Source: CAVYHJ01 sp963768165 [NCBI: uncultured bacterium] (lineage in GTDB: Bacteria; UBP4; UBA4092). Taken from it: 64,000 bases of DNA. The DNA is taken from positions 62,001 through 126,000 of the forward strand of contig CAVYHJ010000027.1 in NCBI GenBank assembly GCA_963768165.1. The letters run 5' to 3'. The first letter of the stretch is position 1. Every line of letters starts with the position of its first letter. Position numbers and translations under genes: made by a program. The notes under the pieces were generated by a model. The model saw only the letters and a program-made list of their open reading frames with translations. It was not told the DNA's origin and ran no database searches. This document shows positions 51,512 through 59,827 of this stretch, in pieces.

Positions 51512-52519
51512 TTAGTAATTCTTAAGCATGATAGACACCTTACTATTATTCACCTGTAACCTGCACCGCCCTCCAATCGGCAAGGTGAGAATGGGCGTCG
51601 TGTGACCGAAGTCACAGTTGGCGACTACTGGCAGATGATTTAACACAGGGATCTCACTGATCAACTCGGTGAGTTTTTTAGGAGTCACGCCTCCACTCCG
51701 ACCAAAACGACCAATAACAATACCTCTAACTTTTCCGAAACCCGGCTGATAGGAGAGTGCGCGTAGACCACTATCCAATCCCATCAAAGTGGGCTTGCCT
51801 TCGGCTGGGTGCTCCAAAAAAAGGATGGACTCGTCTAAAGGGGGAAAATAGGCTGACCCTTGCAGCATATTCAAGCACCAATAACTCCCTCCAACAATCG
51901 TGCCTTCTGCCTCTCCCGGTTGAATCGGCCAAAAGCCTTCATTGAGATAAAAGGTGCGGTTTACCTGATCTTTTTGCCAGGCATCATCACTCCACCTGTC
52001 TGCCGGCTGCAGGTCAATAGGGGAGTTTCCAAAAAGACAGTTCCGAAAATTCTGTATTGTGTACTCTGCCCCTGTACGCATCATGAAACTGGTGAAATTC
52101 GGTCCATAATACGTCGTGACACCGGCACGGGCATAAATTGCATTGCATAGATAAGAGATGTCCGAGTAACCGCAGATAATCTTGGGATGCCGGGTTATGA
52201 GGTCGTAATCTAAGCCGTCTAGTATTTGGATGGCTCCAATTCCGCCCACAACGGCCAAAATCGCTTTTACCGAGGGATTGGTTAGGGCTTCGTGGAAATC
52301 CTCCAACCGGTGTTGGGGTGAGGCGGTCAGATGCGCATTGCACTCGTTCACATGCCGTCCGAAACTGACTCTCAATCCCAGCGACTCCAGCCTACCCGTT
52401 GCAAACTCAATATCCTGCTGAGTAAAACCACCGGGTTGTGTTACGCCTCCGATAGACCGGGAGAGTGCTAGCACCCGAATCTCATCGCCCGCAACTAATT
52501 TTGGAGGAATGCGCATCAT
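51512..52519 (-). CDS. S66 family peptidase (LD-carboxypeptidase / MccF-like)
   Basis: A 335-residue serine peptidase. Conserved points are PPKLVAGDEIRVLALSRS at the start, AVVGGIGAIQILDGLDYDLI, the nucleophile Ser in CGYSDISYL, the second-domain Glu in FLEHPAEGK and the His near the end in CDFGHTTPILTLPIG. Members cut L,D bonds of muropeptides (LdcA) or degrade microcin C7-like aminoacyl adenylates (MccF). YYGPNFTSF after the nucleophile is more MccF-like. No signal peptide, so cytoplasmic. Confidence 0.88.
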   Translation of the reverse strand: MMRIPPKLVAGDEIRVLALSRSIGGVTQPGGFTQQDIEFATGRLESLGLRVSFGRHVNECNAHLTASPQHRLEDFHEALTNPSVKAILAVVGGIGAIQILDGLDYDLITRHPKIICGYSDISYLCNAIYARAGVTTYYGPNFTSFMMRTGAEYTIQNFRNCLFGNSPIDLQPADRWSDDAWQKDQVNRTFYLNEGFWPIQPGEAEGTIVGGSYWCLNMLQGSAYFPPLDESILFLEHPAEGKPTLMGLDSGLRALSYQPGFGKVRGIVIGRFGRSGGVTPKKLTELISEIPVLNHLPVVANCDFGHTTPILTLPIGGRCRLQVNNSKVSIMLKNY

Positions 52520-52827
52520 TCTACTCTGCTAAATATTTATTATACATATATTCTACTTTCACTAGCATGATATGAATTTATAAATAGGTTGTCAAGTTCC
52601 CATATTGAATTATGCAACATTGAATAATTTTGCCTTTGTCGTTTGACTTCTAAAGGGTCAAGTGCTATTTTATTCTATCGCCACTTATTACTTTCATGGT
52701 AGGTATTAGTCAGGAGACATAGTATCGAGATTATGAACGGACCAAAAAATATGATGATGGACATTTGTAAGGAAACAGACAGCTTCGGCGAAATAGATAT
52801 TGTCGACAATAGGTGGGGACTACACTT
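52520..52827. other. Intergenic region, 308 bp, promoter and a possible leader ORF
   Basis: Contains the promoter of the S66 gene (52567-52595) at its left end and a 32-codon frame at 52733-52831 that overlaps the CBS gene start. No other gene seen. Confidence 0.5.
52567..52595 (-). promoter_or_regulatory. Sigma-70 promoter of the S66 peptidase gene (twin B)
   Basis: TTGACA (52595-52590), 17-base spacer ACCTATTTATAAATTCA, TATCAT (52572-52567), then GCTAGTGAAAGTAGAAT. One difference in the spacer from twin A. Confidence 0.7.
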
Positions 52828-52831
52828 ATGA
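52733..52831 (+). CDS. Possible 32-residue leader peptide coupled to the CBS gene
   Basis: ATG 52733 starts MNGPKNMMMDICKETD and ends at a TGA that overlaps the CBS gene ATG (ATGA). This is the pattern of coupled translation. The Shine-Dalgarno is weak and the composition is uninformative, so it may be chance. Confidence 0.3.
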   Translation: MNGPKNMMMDICKETDSFGEIDIVDNRWGLHL

Positions 52832-53286
52832 CAGTCCTTGAATTAATGAACCCCAAGGTTATCACCGTCGGGATCAAAACACCGCTACGCGAAATTTTAC
52901 AGCTTATGCTCCGCTATAATCTGAATGATATTCTGATCGTAGACAGTGAGCAGAGACTTGCAGGTATTGTCACCTATTCTGATCTAAGTCGCAAATTGCT
53001 CCCAACTCAGAAAGATTTAATGGAAAATGAAGAGTACATTACAACTCCTCAGTTGATGGAAGATCGCTTTAGAAACATCACCAGTGTTCCAGTTGACGAG
53101 GTTATGATTAGAAATGTCATCACCGTATCCCCCGATCTTGAGGCGCTCAAGGCTGGGGCAACAATGACTGCCCACCATTTAAAGCAATTACCGGTTGTCC
53201 GAAACCATAAGGTACTGGGAATGATTAGCCATAGAGACATTGGTTGGGGCTTGATGATGCAATATGCTGGATGTATGAAGGATTGA
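52828..53286 (+). CDS. CBS-pair domain protein
   Basis: 152 residues made of two CBS motifs: TVLELMNPKVITVGIKTPLREILQLM...LAGIVTYSDL and VDEVMIRNVITVSPDLEALKAGATMTAHHLKQLPVV...VLGMISHRDI. CBS pairs sense adenine nucleotides or related ligands; alone they often control a partner protein. ATG 52828 is preferred since AGGTGG is at proper distance; a GTG at 52813 is less likely. The UbiB-like gene follows after 141 bases. Confidence 0.88.
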   Translation: MTVLELMNPKVITVGIKTPLREILQLMLRYNLNDILIVDSEQRLAGIVTYSDLSRKLLPTQKDLMENEEYITTPQLMEDRFRNITSVPVDEVMIRNVITVSPDLEALKAGATMTAHHLKQLPVVRNHKVLGMISHRDIGWGLMMQYAGCMKD

Positions 53287-53427
53287 AGCTAGAACGCCTG
53301 TAAAGGCTGCTATAGACGCGATTGATGATTGCATACCCATTAAAACCGTTCTTCATGTTTCTGTACATTATCAGGTTCACATGGCTTTTCGCTAGACGCG
53401 AAAATATATGTTAAAATTCAATCACCC

Positions 53428-55092
53428 ATGAAATATAACGCATTGGTAAGGTTGGAGCGCAATGTTCACCGGTCAGGTGAAATCATCAATGTACTGGCAA
53501 AGTATGGTCTGGCCGATTGGGTCAAGGGTCTGAATTACTCGTGGATTCAGGATCGAATACAAAGTATTGACGGACAGCATATCCCCAACCTTAAAATCGA
53601 AGAGCGCGTGCGCCTGGCATTCACCGAACTCGGCACCACCTTCATCAAGCTTGGTCAAGTATTGGGCACGCGGCCCGATCTCGTTGGTCCTGAAATTGCC
53701 CAGGAACTGGCTCACCTGCAAACCGCCGCTCCGGCGGATCCTCCAGACATGGTTCGGGCTACGATTGAAGCTGAGTTTAGCAAACCGCTAAATGTGTTGT
53801 TTGCTCAATTTGAAGATGTGCCATTAGCCTCAGCCTCCATCGCCCAAGTACATCTTGCCCGGCTCCACTCTGGCGAGCAAATCGTCGTCAAAGTCCAGCA
53901 CGCCGGCATTGCGGACAAGGTCCTGCCCGATCTCGATATCCTCGCCGACTTGGCCGAGTTGGCGGAAAAGCACGCTTCCCAGATTCGTCGCTATCAGCCT
54001 ATTGCGATCGTACGGCAGTTTCGCCGCACCCTCCTGCGCGAACTGGATTTCACTTTTGAACGCCGCAATCTTGAGGAATTCGCGGAACATTTCGCTCAGG
54101 ACGACACCGTCCATTTCCCTTACGCCTACGCACAGTTCTCGACGCGCCGTGTTCTGACCATGGAACGGCTGGTGGGCATCCTTGGCACTGAATCCGAGGC
54201 GCTCGCCGCATCAGGTGTTGATCTCAATGAATTTGCGCGCTGCGGTGCCAATATGTATCTTCGGATGATTTTCCGCGATGCGTTCTACCATGCCGACCCG
54301 CATCCCGGCAACCTGATGCTCTTGGACGGTGGTGTGGTCGGGGTTCTCGACTGTGGTATGGTTGGCCGGCTCGATGAAGAATTAGCGGAAGGTTTAGATG
54401 AATTGCTTATAGCTATCGTGAACCACAACTCGGTGGACTTGGGGGAAATTATTCTTCGCCTTGAATCTGCACCGCCCGGCATACCCCGCGACCAATTGCG
54501 TGCAGACCTTACTGATTTCATCGCCGACTACGTGGGCCAATCCATCCAAGACCTGAATCTAGCCAGTGCATTGAGCAGCCTGTTTGAAATCATCCGGCGA
54601 TATAACATTACCTTACCACCTGCCCTTTCGCTGCTTCTGCGTACGCTGGTCGAGTTGGAGGGAACCGCTCAACGTTTGAGTCCGGAATTTAGTCTTGCTG
54701 AAGTGTTCCAACCGTTTTATACTACGATGGTCCACCGTCGTCTTTCGATCCGGGGTATCCTTGGCAGGTTCCAGCATACTTACCGTGATTGGGAGCGGCT
54801 GGTACAGACTTTGCCGCGCGACTTAAGCGACGTTCTCAAGCGTGTTCGCGATGGCACCTTCTCCGTCCATTTTGACATCCGTCATATAGACCCGGTAATC
54901 AACCGCTTGGTGCTCGGGGTGATGACCGCTGCACTGTTTATCAGCTCTGCTCTCCTCTGGAGCATGAAAGCACCGCCTTTAATCGCGGGCGTTTCAGTTT
55001 TTGGTTGTGCCGGTTACCTAATAGCGATTTATCTTGGTTGGCGCTTACTGCGTGCTATCAAAAAGTCCGGTGACATCAATTCGAAAAAATAG
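53428..55092 (+). CDS. ABC1/AarF/UbiB family kinase-like protein
   Basis: A 554-residue UbiB-type atypical kinase. Marks: TFIKLGQVLGTRPDL (KxGQ), the Ala-rich nucleotide loop ASASIAQVHLA, VVKVQHAGI, the catalytic-loop HADPHPGNLML and metal-binding LDCGMVGRL. Two membrane helices close the protein (about 492-540). UbiB/Coq8 proteins support quinone or lipid metabolism. The gene is clearly more G+C-rich than its neighbours, with many GCC, CTG and CGC codons, so it may have come by transfer. The start has no clear Shine-Dalgarno. Confidence 0.9.
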   Translation: MKYNALVRLERNVHRSGEIINVLAKYGLADWVKGLNYSWIQDRIQSIDGQHIPNLKIEERVRLAFTELGTTFIKLGQVLGTRPDLVGPEIAQELAHLQTAAPADPPDMVRATIEAEFSKPLNVLFAQFEDVPLASASIAQVHLARLHSGEQIVVKVQHAGIADKVLPDLDILADLAELAEKHASQIRRYQPIAIVRQFRRTLLRELDFTFERRNLEEFAEHFAQDDTVHFPYAYAQFSTRRVLTMERLVGILGTESEALAASGVDLNEFARCGANMYLRMIFRDAFYHADPHPGNLMLLDGGVVGVLDCGMVGRLDEELAEGLDELLIAIVNHNSVDLGEIILRLESAPPGIPRDQLRADLTDFIADYVGQSIQDLNLASALSSLFEIIRRYNITLPPALSLLLRTLVELEGTAQRLSPEFSLAEVFQPFYTTMVHRRLSIRGILGRFQHTYRDWERLVQTLPRDLSDVLKRVRDGTFSVHFDIRHIDPVINRLVLGVMTAALFISSALLWSMKAPPLIAGVSVFGCAGYLIAIYLGWRLLRAIKKSGDINSKK

Positions 55093-55188
55093 AAATATTA
55101 CCGCCCTTTCGGGTTTGAACAACATTGCAGTTACGAGGAATTTTAGGTGAGGCAGGGCGAGCGGTCACGTGTGAAACAAGAAATATAA

Positions 55189-55860
55189 TTATTCCCTGCG
55201 TTTACCAAATATTCTAAGAAAATCTAAAAATAAGTTGATGAAATCAAGATATAAAGTTAAGGCTCCGATAATAGATTCTTTTTCCTCTCCTCCCCATGTC
55301 TGACTGTCTGCGTAAAGGTTTTTAATTTTTTGCGTATCGTAAGCCGTTAGGGCAATGAAAACTAAAACTCCAATGAATGTGGTTACCCAATATATTATTG
55401 AGTTATGAAAAAATAAATTAACCAGAGAAGCAATGATTATTCCAAATAATGTCATTATGGCAAAACTTCCTAATGTTGTTAAATCTTTTTTAGTGATATA
55501 CCCATATAGACTCATCACGCCAAATACTCCGGCGGTGACGAAAAATGCCAAAGCAATAGAACTTTCTGTAAAAGCAAGTAAAACAATCGAGAAGGTTATG
55601 CCGTTGAGAATTGAATATAACAGAAAAATCAAAGTTGCTGCTGAAGCTGAAATCCTTTGCACCGTGGCGGATAAAAAAAATACCAGAACAAGTTCTAAAA
55701 TGAGCAACCCATAAAAAATAAAACTATTACCAACTATTATTTTCAATATTGCAGGAGTTACGGAGACAAAATATGCGGTAATGGCGGTTAGCAAAAGACC
55801 GATAAACATCCAGCCATACACCTTTTGCATAAAATTAATTACACTATTTTCTTGGTACAT
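55189..55860 (-). CDS. Bax inhibitor-1 family membrane protein (YbhL/YccA-like)
   Basis: A 223-residue protein with seven membrane segments. Marks: VINFMQKVYGWMFIGLLLTAITAYFVS, AFFVTAGVFGVMSLYGYITKKDLTTLGSFAIM, FIALTAYDTQKIKNLY and ALTLYLDFINLFLDFLRIFGKR. The Asp pairs in the last segments form the pH-sensing site in BsYetJ. It may leak calcium or be involved in membrane-protein quality control. Convergent with the UbiB-like gene. Confidence 0.92.
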   Translation of the reverse strand: MYQENSVINFMQKVYGWMFIGLLLTAITAYFVSVTPAILKIIVGNSFIFYGLLILELVLVFFLSATVQRISASAATLIFLLYSILNGITFSIVLLAFTESSIALAFFVTAGVFGVMSLYGYITKKDLTTLGSFAIMTLFGIIIASLVNLFFHNSIIYWVTTFIGVLVFIALTAYDTQKIKNLYADSQTWGGEEKESIIGALTLYLDFINLFLDFLRIFGKRRE

Positions 55861-55883
55861 TTTGATATAACTTATTCGTTATG

Positions 55884-55913
55884 TTGACAATAAAAGGGTT
55901 CTACGATTATTAT
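55884..55913 (+). promoter_or_regulatory. Sigma-70-like promoter for the small membrane protein gene
   Basis: TTGACA (55884-55889), 18-base spacer, TATTAT (55908-55913); the next plus-strand gene starts at 55956. Confidence 0.45.
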
Positions 55914-55955
55914 AAACGATAAGAGCCTTTGATAACACAAAAAAGAATATTATAT

Positions 55956-56213
55956 ATGAATCCATATATACTTTTGCCTTTTTTTCCTTTTTTAATTGGG
56001 ATTATATTAATCTTTGGAACGATAAAACGATGGAAATGGTTGGTAGAACCTCCCGCGGGTAATTGGATAATTTGGTTGGTTTATTCTATCTCATTCATAG
56101 ATAAACGGTCGGGTAAGACTTTCTTAATTTACTGTAATTACATTTTAGGGGTATTTTTTATTCTGGTTAGTTTATTTGGAATTTGGTATGCAATTAAGAC
56201 TGGTAACTTATAA
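55956..56213 (+). CDS. Small membrane protein of unknown function
   Basis: 85 residues with two to three hydrophobic segments (YILLPFFPFLIGIILIFGTI, WIIWLVYSISFI, YILGVFFILVSLFGIWYAI). The ATG at 55956 is chosen; the frame is open back to a TTG at 55929. No family recognised. It has its own likely promoter. Confidence 0.55.
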   Translation: MNPYILLPFFPFLIGIILIFGTIKRWKWLVEPPAGNWIIWLVYSISFIDKRSGKTFLIYCNYILGVFFILVSLFGIWYAIKTGNL

Positions 56214-56297
56214 TTCTTCCTAAATTAGAATAAATTATCTAATTGACTAGAACTACAGCTACTTTTTTAATATCCTACCCCCTATTGCCGTCACCGC

Positions 56298-57074
56298 TTA
56301 GATAACCACTTTGGGATACATATAAGCGCTGAGAATGGATATCAAAAAGGTGACTATGATTAGCACCATAATATCAAACGGAAGTTGTGTTAGGTTGCCG
56401 GTAACAAGAAGCGCCCGGAGACCGTCCACCATATAACTCAAAGGATTGATATTGGCAACCACTTGAAGCCACCCAGGCATAATGTTAATTGGATAAATGG
56501 CATTGGAAGCAAAAAAGAGGGGCAGGGTAATCACTTGTCCGATTCCCATAAACCGTTCACGAGTTTTCACAATGGACGCGATAATCATGGATAATCCAGC
56601 AAAGACACCGGCTCCCAGCATGACAATAACAATCACTCCCACGATGGACACTATTGTCAGACGCAGATGAATTTGAAGAATGACAGCAAAAATAAAAATA
56701 ATTACTGCTTGGCTTAATCCCCGAATCCCCGCTGAGATCATTTTCCCATATACCAATGCCAGACGGGGTGTCGGCGTAACTAGAAATTTTTGCAAAAGAC
56801 CCATGTCCCTTTCCCAGATGATGGACAGTCCGTAGAAAATCGCAATAAACGTGACCGATTGAGTAAGGATACCGGGGGTTATAAATTGCAAATAGGTGAG
56901 TCCCGGTGTGTTTATGGCGCGAATTTTACTCATCGCTTCCCCAAAAATCCCCAGCCATAATATGGGTTGCACGGCACGGGTGATAAGTTCGGTTGGATCA
57001 TGGAGTAGTTTTCGTACCTCCATTTCCGCTATCACATTGGATTTAATAATAATTTGTGAAATATACTTAAACAT
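56298..57074 (-). CDS. ABC-2 type transporter permease
   Basis: A 258-residue permease with six membrane segments and the ABC-2 signature region GILTQSVTFIAIFYGLSIIWERDMGLLQKFLVTPTPR and PLFFASNAIYPINIMPGWLQVVANINPLSYMVDGLRALL. The gene starts three bases after the ATPase gene stop, so both make one exporter of the DrrAB/NodJ kind. The cargo is unknown: drug, polysaccharide or lipid. Confidence 0.9.
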   Translation of the reverse strand: MFKYISQIIIKSNVIAEMEVRKLLHDPTELITRAVQPILWLGIFGEAMSKIRAINTPGLTYLQFITPGILTQSVTFIAIFYGLSIIWERDMGLLQKFLVTPTPRLALVYGKMISAGIRGLSQAVIIFIFAVILQIHLRLTIVSIVGVIVIVMLGAGVFAGLSMIIASIVKTRERFMGIGQVITLPLFFASNAIYPINIMPGWLQVVANINPLSYMVDGLRALLVTGNLTQLPFDIMVLIIVTFLISILSAYMYPKVVI

Positions 57075-57077
57075 ATC

Positions 57078-57878
57078 CTACCCCAACTTTTGGTTTGTAT
57101 CTCGGGACCGTCGTATGTCTTGAAGATTCCCTGTTTCTTGAAGACTGGCACCTGAAAAAAATATAAAGGCATCTTCCAGGGTTGCATCCTTGATTCCTGT
57201 TTTTTCTTTCAGTTCCGGAACGGTACCCAGGGTGGCTATTTTACCGTTATGCATAATGGCAACCCGGTTGCTCATTTCTTCGGCTTCATCCATTTGGTGC
57301 GTGGTGAAAAAAATTGTTGTGCCGAAAGAATCCCGCAGTTCCAGCAAATGTTTCCAAACACTCTGCTTGACTATCGGGTCCAGTCCTGAAGTCGGCTCAT
57401 CCAAAAATAAGACCTGCGGACGATGGAGAATCGCCTGTCCTATTTCCAATTTACGGACCATCCCGCCGGAAAAGGTTCTGACCAGGGAATTTTTTTGGTT
57501 TTCCATTTCCAGAAAAGAGAGAGTTTTCTGAACTCGTTCTTCTCGTTGATCTGAAGGAATATCATAGAGCCGGGCCATCAATATTAGATTTTCATAGGCG
57601 GTAAGCGAGCCATCCACGGATATCATCTGGGGCACATATCCAATTACTTTCCGCACTTCCGCGGAATTATGGACAATATCATGTCCAGCAATCATACCAC
57701 TACCGCTGGTGGGTTTCAGCAGGGTGATGAGCATCTTAATGGTGGTTGATTTACCAGCTCCATTAGGACCCAAGAAAGCAAAGGTCTCACCCTTATTTAC
57801 TGTAAAATTGATACGGTTAACCGCCGTAAAATGGTCAAATTGTTTGGTTAGGTCTTTTACTTCAATAATATTTTTCAT
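57078..57878 (-). CDS. ABC transporter ATP-binding protein (DrrA/CcmA type)
   Basis: This 266-residue ATPase has Walker A GPNGAGKSTTIKML, Q-loop YVPQMISVD, the signature TFSGGMVRKLEIGQ, Walker B VLFLDEPTSGLDP and His switch FFTTHQMDEAEEM. The C-terminal DATLEDAFIFFSG is typical of the DrrA-like subfamily. It pairs with the permease gene that follows. Confidence 0.92.
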   Translation of the reverse strand: MKNIIEVKDLTKQFDHFTAVNRINFTVNKGETFAFLGPNGAGKSTTIKMLITLLKPTSGSGMIAGHDIVHNSAEVRKVIGYVPQMISVDGSLTAYENLILMARLYDIPSDQREERVQKTLSFLEMENQKNSLVRTFSGGMVRKLEIGQAILHRPQVLFLDEPTSGLDPIVKQSVWKHLLELRDSFGTTIFFTTHQMDEAEEMSNRVAIMHNGKIATLGTVPELKEKTGIKDATLEDAFIFFSGASLQETGNLQDIRRSRDTNQKLG

Positions 57879-58347
57879 ACTTACTTTAGGGGCTTACTAT
57901 CCAACAAGTATTCTAGGATTTAATAAGTTCTGATACATTGGCAGGATCTAGTTTCTCTAGACACTGCACTAACTTGTTTTCGGTTTTTAAAGGAAGGACT
58001 TATCTCAATAATCATTAGCTTGCCTACTTATTATATGATACCACTTATGATGGATTTTAAAAATATGTATCGGGGACTGGTAGCGTAAACTAAATTGTGT
58101 AACGGAGAGAAGAGAGGAAAGGGTGTATTCTTCCAAGAGACAAAACCAAGAGAGAAGAGACGAAGTGCAAAAAGCCCAAAGTTAAGATGACAGCAAATAC
58201 CCTAAAAAAAATCTCCGCCCCTCTTTCCAGAAAGCCCTGAAAAAGTACCAAAAATTAGAAGAAGTACGTCAAAATGACATGGCAAGATAAATGGGAGATA
58301 ATACGGAGTTAGTACGGAGATGGTACGGAGACAGTGTGTAGCCATCT
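57879..58347. other. Intergenic region, 469 bp, repeat element, no gene seen
   Basis: AT-rich and non-coding. The right half holds the 58199-58337 segment: ACCCTAAAAAAAATCTCCGC, purine-rich sequence, then a four-unit 11-bp repeat array. This order of elements is also seen, degenerate, at 27499-27617. Confidence 0.5.
58294..58337 (+). repeat. Tandem 11-bp repeat array, four units
   Basis: GGAGATAATAC, GGAGTTAGTAC, GGAGATGGTAC, GGAGACAGTGT in exact register, ending just before the 3' end of the VOC gene. Same family as the arrays at 2768 and 27585. Confidence 0.75.
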
Positions 58348-58767
58348 TTACACTTTTTCAATGCGGGTGGAGATATTCCACACGTGTCCCGCTGGGTCAA
58401 TAATTCGCCCTACCCGATCTCCCCAAAACGTGTTCTCTATTGGAATTAAGATTTTCGCCCCGACACCAATCGCCTGTTCTATGACCTTATCCACATTTTC
58501 AACGTAAAGATAAATCACCACTGGTGAACTGCCATCCGGTTGCGGAGCACGACTCGCTAGGTTAGGAAATTCTCCATGAACCATAATCATCGCCCCGGCG
58601 ATGGTTAGTAAGGCATGGATTACAATCCCCTCTTGACTTGCTCGACGTGTTACTTCCACAGCACCAAACGCAGACTTACAAAACTCAATTTCTGCAACCG
58701 CGTCCCGACATACTAACATCGGTATCACGCCTGTGAATCTACCGGAGGTTGGTTTTATTGTGCTCAT
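58348..58767 (-). CDS. VOC (glyoxalase/bleomycin resistance) superfamily protein, PhnB-like
   Basis: 139 residues with two beta-alpha-beta-beta-beta modules: VIPMLVCRDAVAEIEFCKSAFGAVE and VIYLYVENVDKVIEQAIGVGAKILIPIENTFWGDRVGRIIDPAGHVWNIST. The ending GRIIDPAGHVW is typical of PhnB/YdeM-type members. Ligand and reaction unknown. It is a single-gene unit. Confidence 0.85.
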   Translation of the reverse strand: MSTIKPTSGRFTGVIPMLVCRDAVAEIEFCKSAFGAVEVTRRASQEGIVIHALLTIAGAMIMVHGEFPNLASRAPQPDGSSPVVIYLYVENVDKVIEQAIGVGAKILIPIENTFWGDRVGRIIDPAGHVWNISTRIEKV

Positions 58768-58799
58768 AAATATGTGTTTTCTTCAGCCAGTCTGTTAAA

Positions 58800-58939
58800 A
58801 ACAGTGAAAACAGTTGACGCTTTATTTGATGAGTTCCACTCCCCTGGTTAAAACTAGGGGTTAATGGGATTTCCCATTAACCCCCAACTTCAGTTGGGGG
58901 AGAGTACCTAAGTTCTTTTTCGTAACTGTTTCAACAGTT
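58800..58939. repeat. Compact multi-hairpin element with flanking inverted repeats
   Basis: Three stems in a row: CCCCTGGTT/AACTAGGGG (58841-58860), GGGGTTAATGGGA/TCCCATTAACCCC (58857-58884, 13 bp perfect) and CCCCCAACT/AGTTGGGGG (58881-58900). Adjacent stems share their G or C runs, so they are mutually exclusive or stacked. The whole is flanked by AACAGTGAAAACAGTT on the left and the near-complement AACTGTTTCAACAGTT on the right (13 of 16 pairing). It looks like a small mobile or MITE-like element, or a structured RNA. Confidence 0.6.
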
Positions 58940-59020
58940 TTCTGAGACTTACACCTATCCAGCAAGGATCCTAAGACCTTTGTCTTTTATATTTGGCATT
59001 ATATGACCAATTCTAAAATC

Positions 59021-59434
59021 TTACACATGCTGACTGACGTACTTTACAAATTGAGCGGGAGACAAAATGGAAATATTTTCCCATTGTTTTAATGAAAGAA
59101 GATGTTTGTCTCCAGAGACAATGAAGTCCACCGAAGCGGCATAGGCAGCATCCAGAACTTTATTATCATCCGGGTCTTCCATGACCACATGGAAAGTTTG
59201 AGATGGATAAATTAATTCAAAGGTGTCTCGGAATAGTGAAATCACGGAAGCGACTTCCTTTATTTTGGATTGAAATTTTGGACGACATAATACTTCTTCT
59301 ATCTCTGTCAAAAGGGCGGGAGAGGTAAAATTGGCTATCGTTCCATTGGATATAAGAATAAGAATTTGTCTAGGATATCCTTGTTGAAAGAGAATACCGG
59401 ACACCAGCACATTGGTGTCACAGACGATTTTCAT
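59021..59434 (-). CDS. PIN domain toxin of a type II toxin-antitoxin pair
   Basis: A 137-residue PIN nuclease of the COG1569 kind. The acidic active-site residues are Asp6 (VCDTNVLVSG), a Glu in LTEIEEVL, Asp residues in EDPDDNKVLDAA and Asp in VSGDKHLL. Such toxins cut RNA. Its ATG overlaps the antitoxin TGA (ATGA), the classic antitoxin-first order. Confidence 0.9.
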   Translation of the reverse strand: MKIVCDTNVLVSGILFQQGYPRQILILISNGTIANFTSPALLTEIEEVLCRPKFQSKIKEVASVISLFRDTFELIYPSQTFHVVMEDPDDNKVLDAAYAASVDFIVSGDKHLLSLKQWENISILSPAQFVKYVSQHV

Positions 59435-59676
59435 GCTGTCTTTCTTTTACGTACCGCACGAATTTCCTTATTTATATCCGACTCCTTCAAACCCAAGCGT
59501 TGGGTCTTGCGGTCACCCCAGGCAAATACATCCTCCCACTGTTTTTGCCGGCGGATATACAGTCGCACAGCTTCCCTCAACAACTCTGAACGCGAACGCG
59601 ACTCCCGTTTTGCTTCCGAATCAATCTCCGCCAGTAACGTATCTTGAAATGAAATGTTGACCGTAACAATGCTCAT
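59431..59676 (-). CDS. Ribbon-helix-helix (CopG-type) antitoxin
   Basis: 81 residues beginning with the beta-strand IVTVNISFQDTLLAEID and SRSRSELLREAVRLYIRR, a ribbon-helix-helix DNA-binding fold. The C-terminal tail (WEDVFAWGDRKTQRLGLKESDINKEI) would bind and block the PIN toxin. AAGGAG lies before the ATG. The palindrome at 59700-59720 in its promoter is a likely autoregulation site. Confidence 0.9.
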   Translation of the reverse strand: MSIVTVNISFQDTLLAEIDSEAKRESRSRSELLREAVRLYIRRQKQWEDVFAWGDRKTQRLGLKESDINKEIRAVRKRKTA

Positions 59677-59699
59677 TTATTTCTACTCCTTCTTTATGT

Positions 59700-59729
59700 A
59701 ATATACAAAATTTGTATATTCGTTGTCAA
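59700..59729 (-). promoter_or_regulatory. Promoter with palindromic operator of the toxin-antitoxin operon
   Basis: TTGACA on the minus strand at 59729-59724, with a -10 near 59706-59700 (GTATAT or TATATT, 17-18 spacing). The perfect inverted repeat AATATACAAA-A-TTTGTATATT (59700-59720) covers the -10 and the spacer, as expected of an autorepressor site. Confidence 0.75.
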
Positions 59730-59827
59730 GTCATAACAGGCGAGAATCCTAAGACCTCTGTCGTTATTAACTATCGAGAAACCCAATATTATTTCTTCCA
59801 GACATTGATAAGCTTTTAAAATCACTC

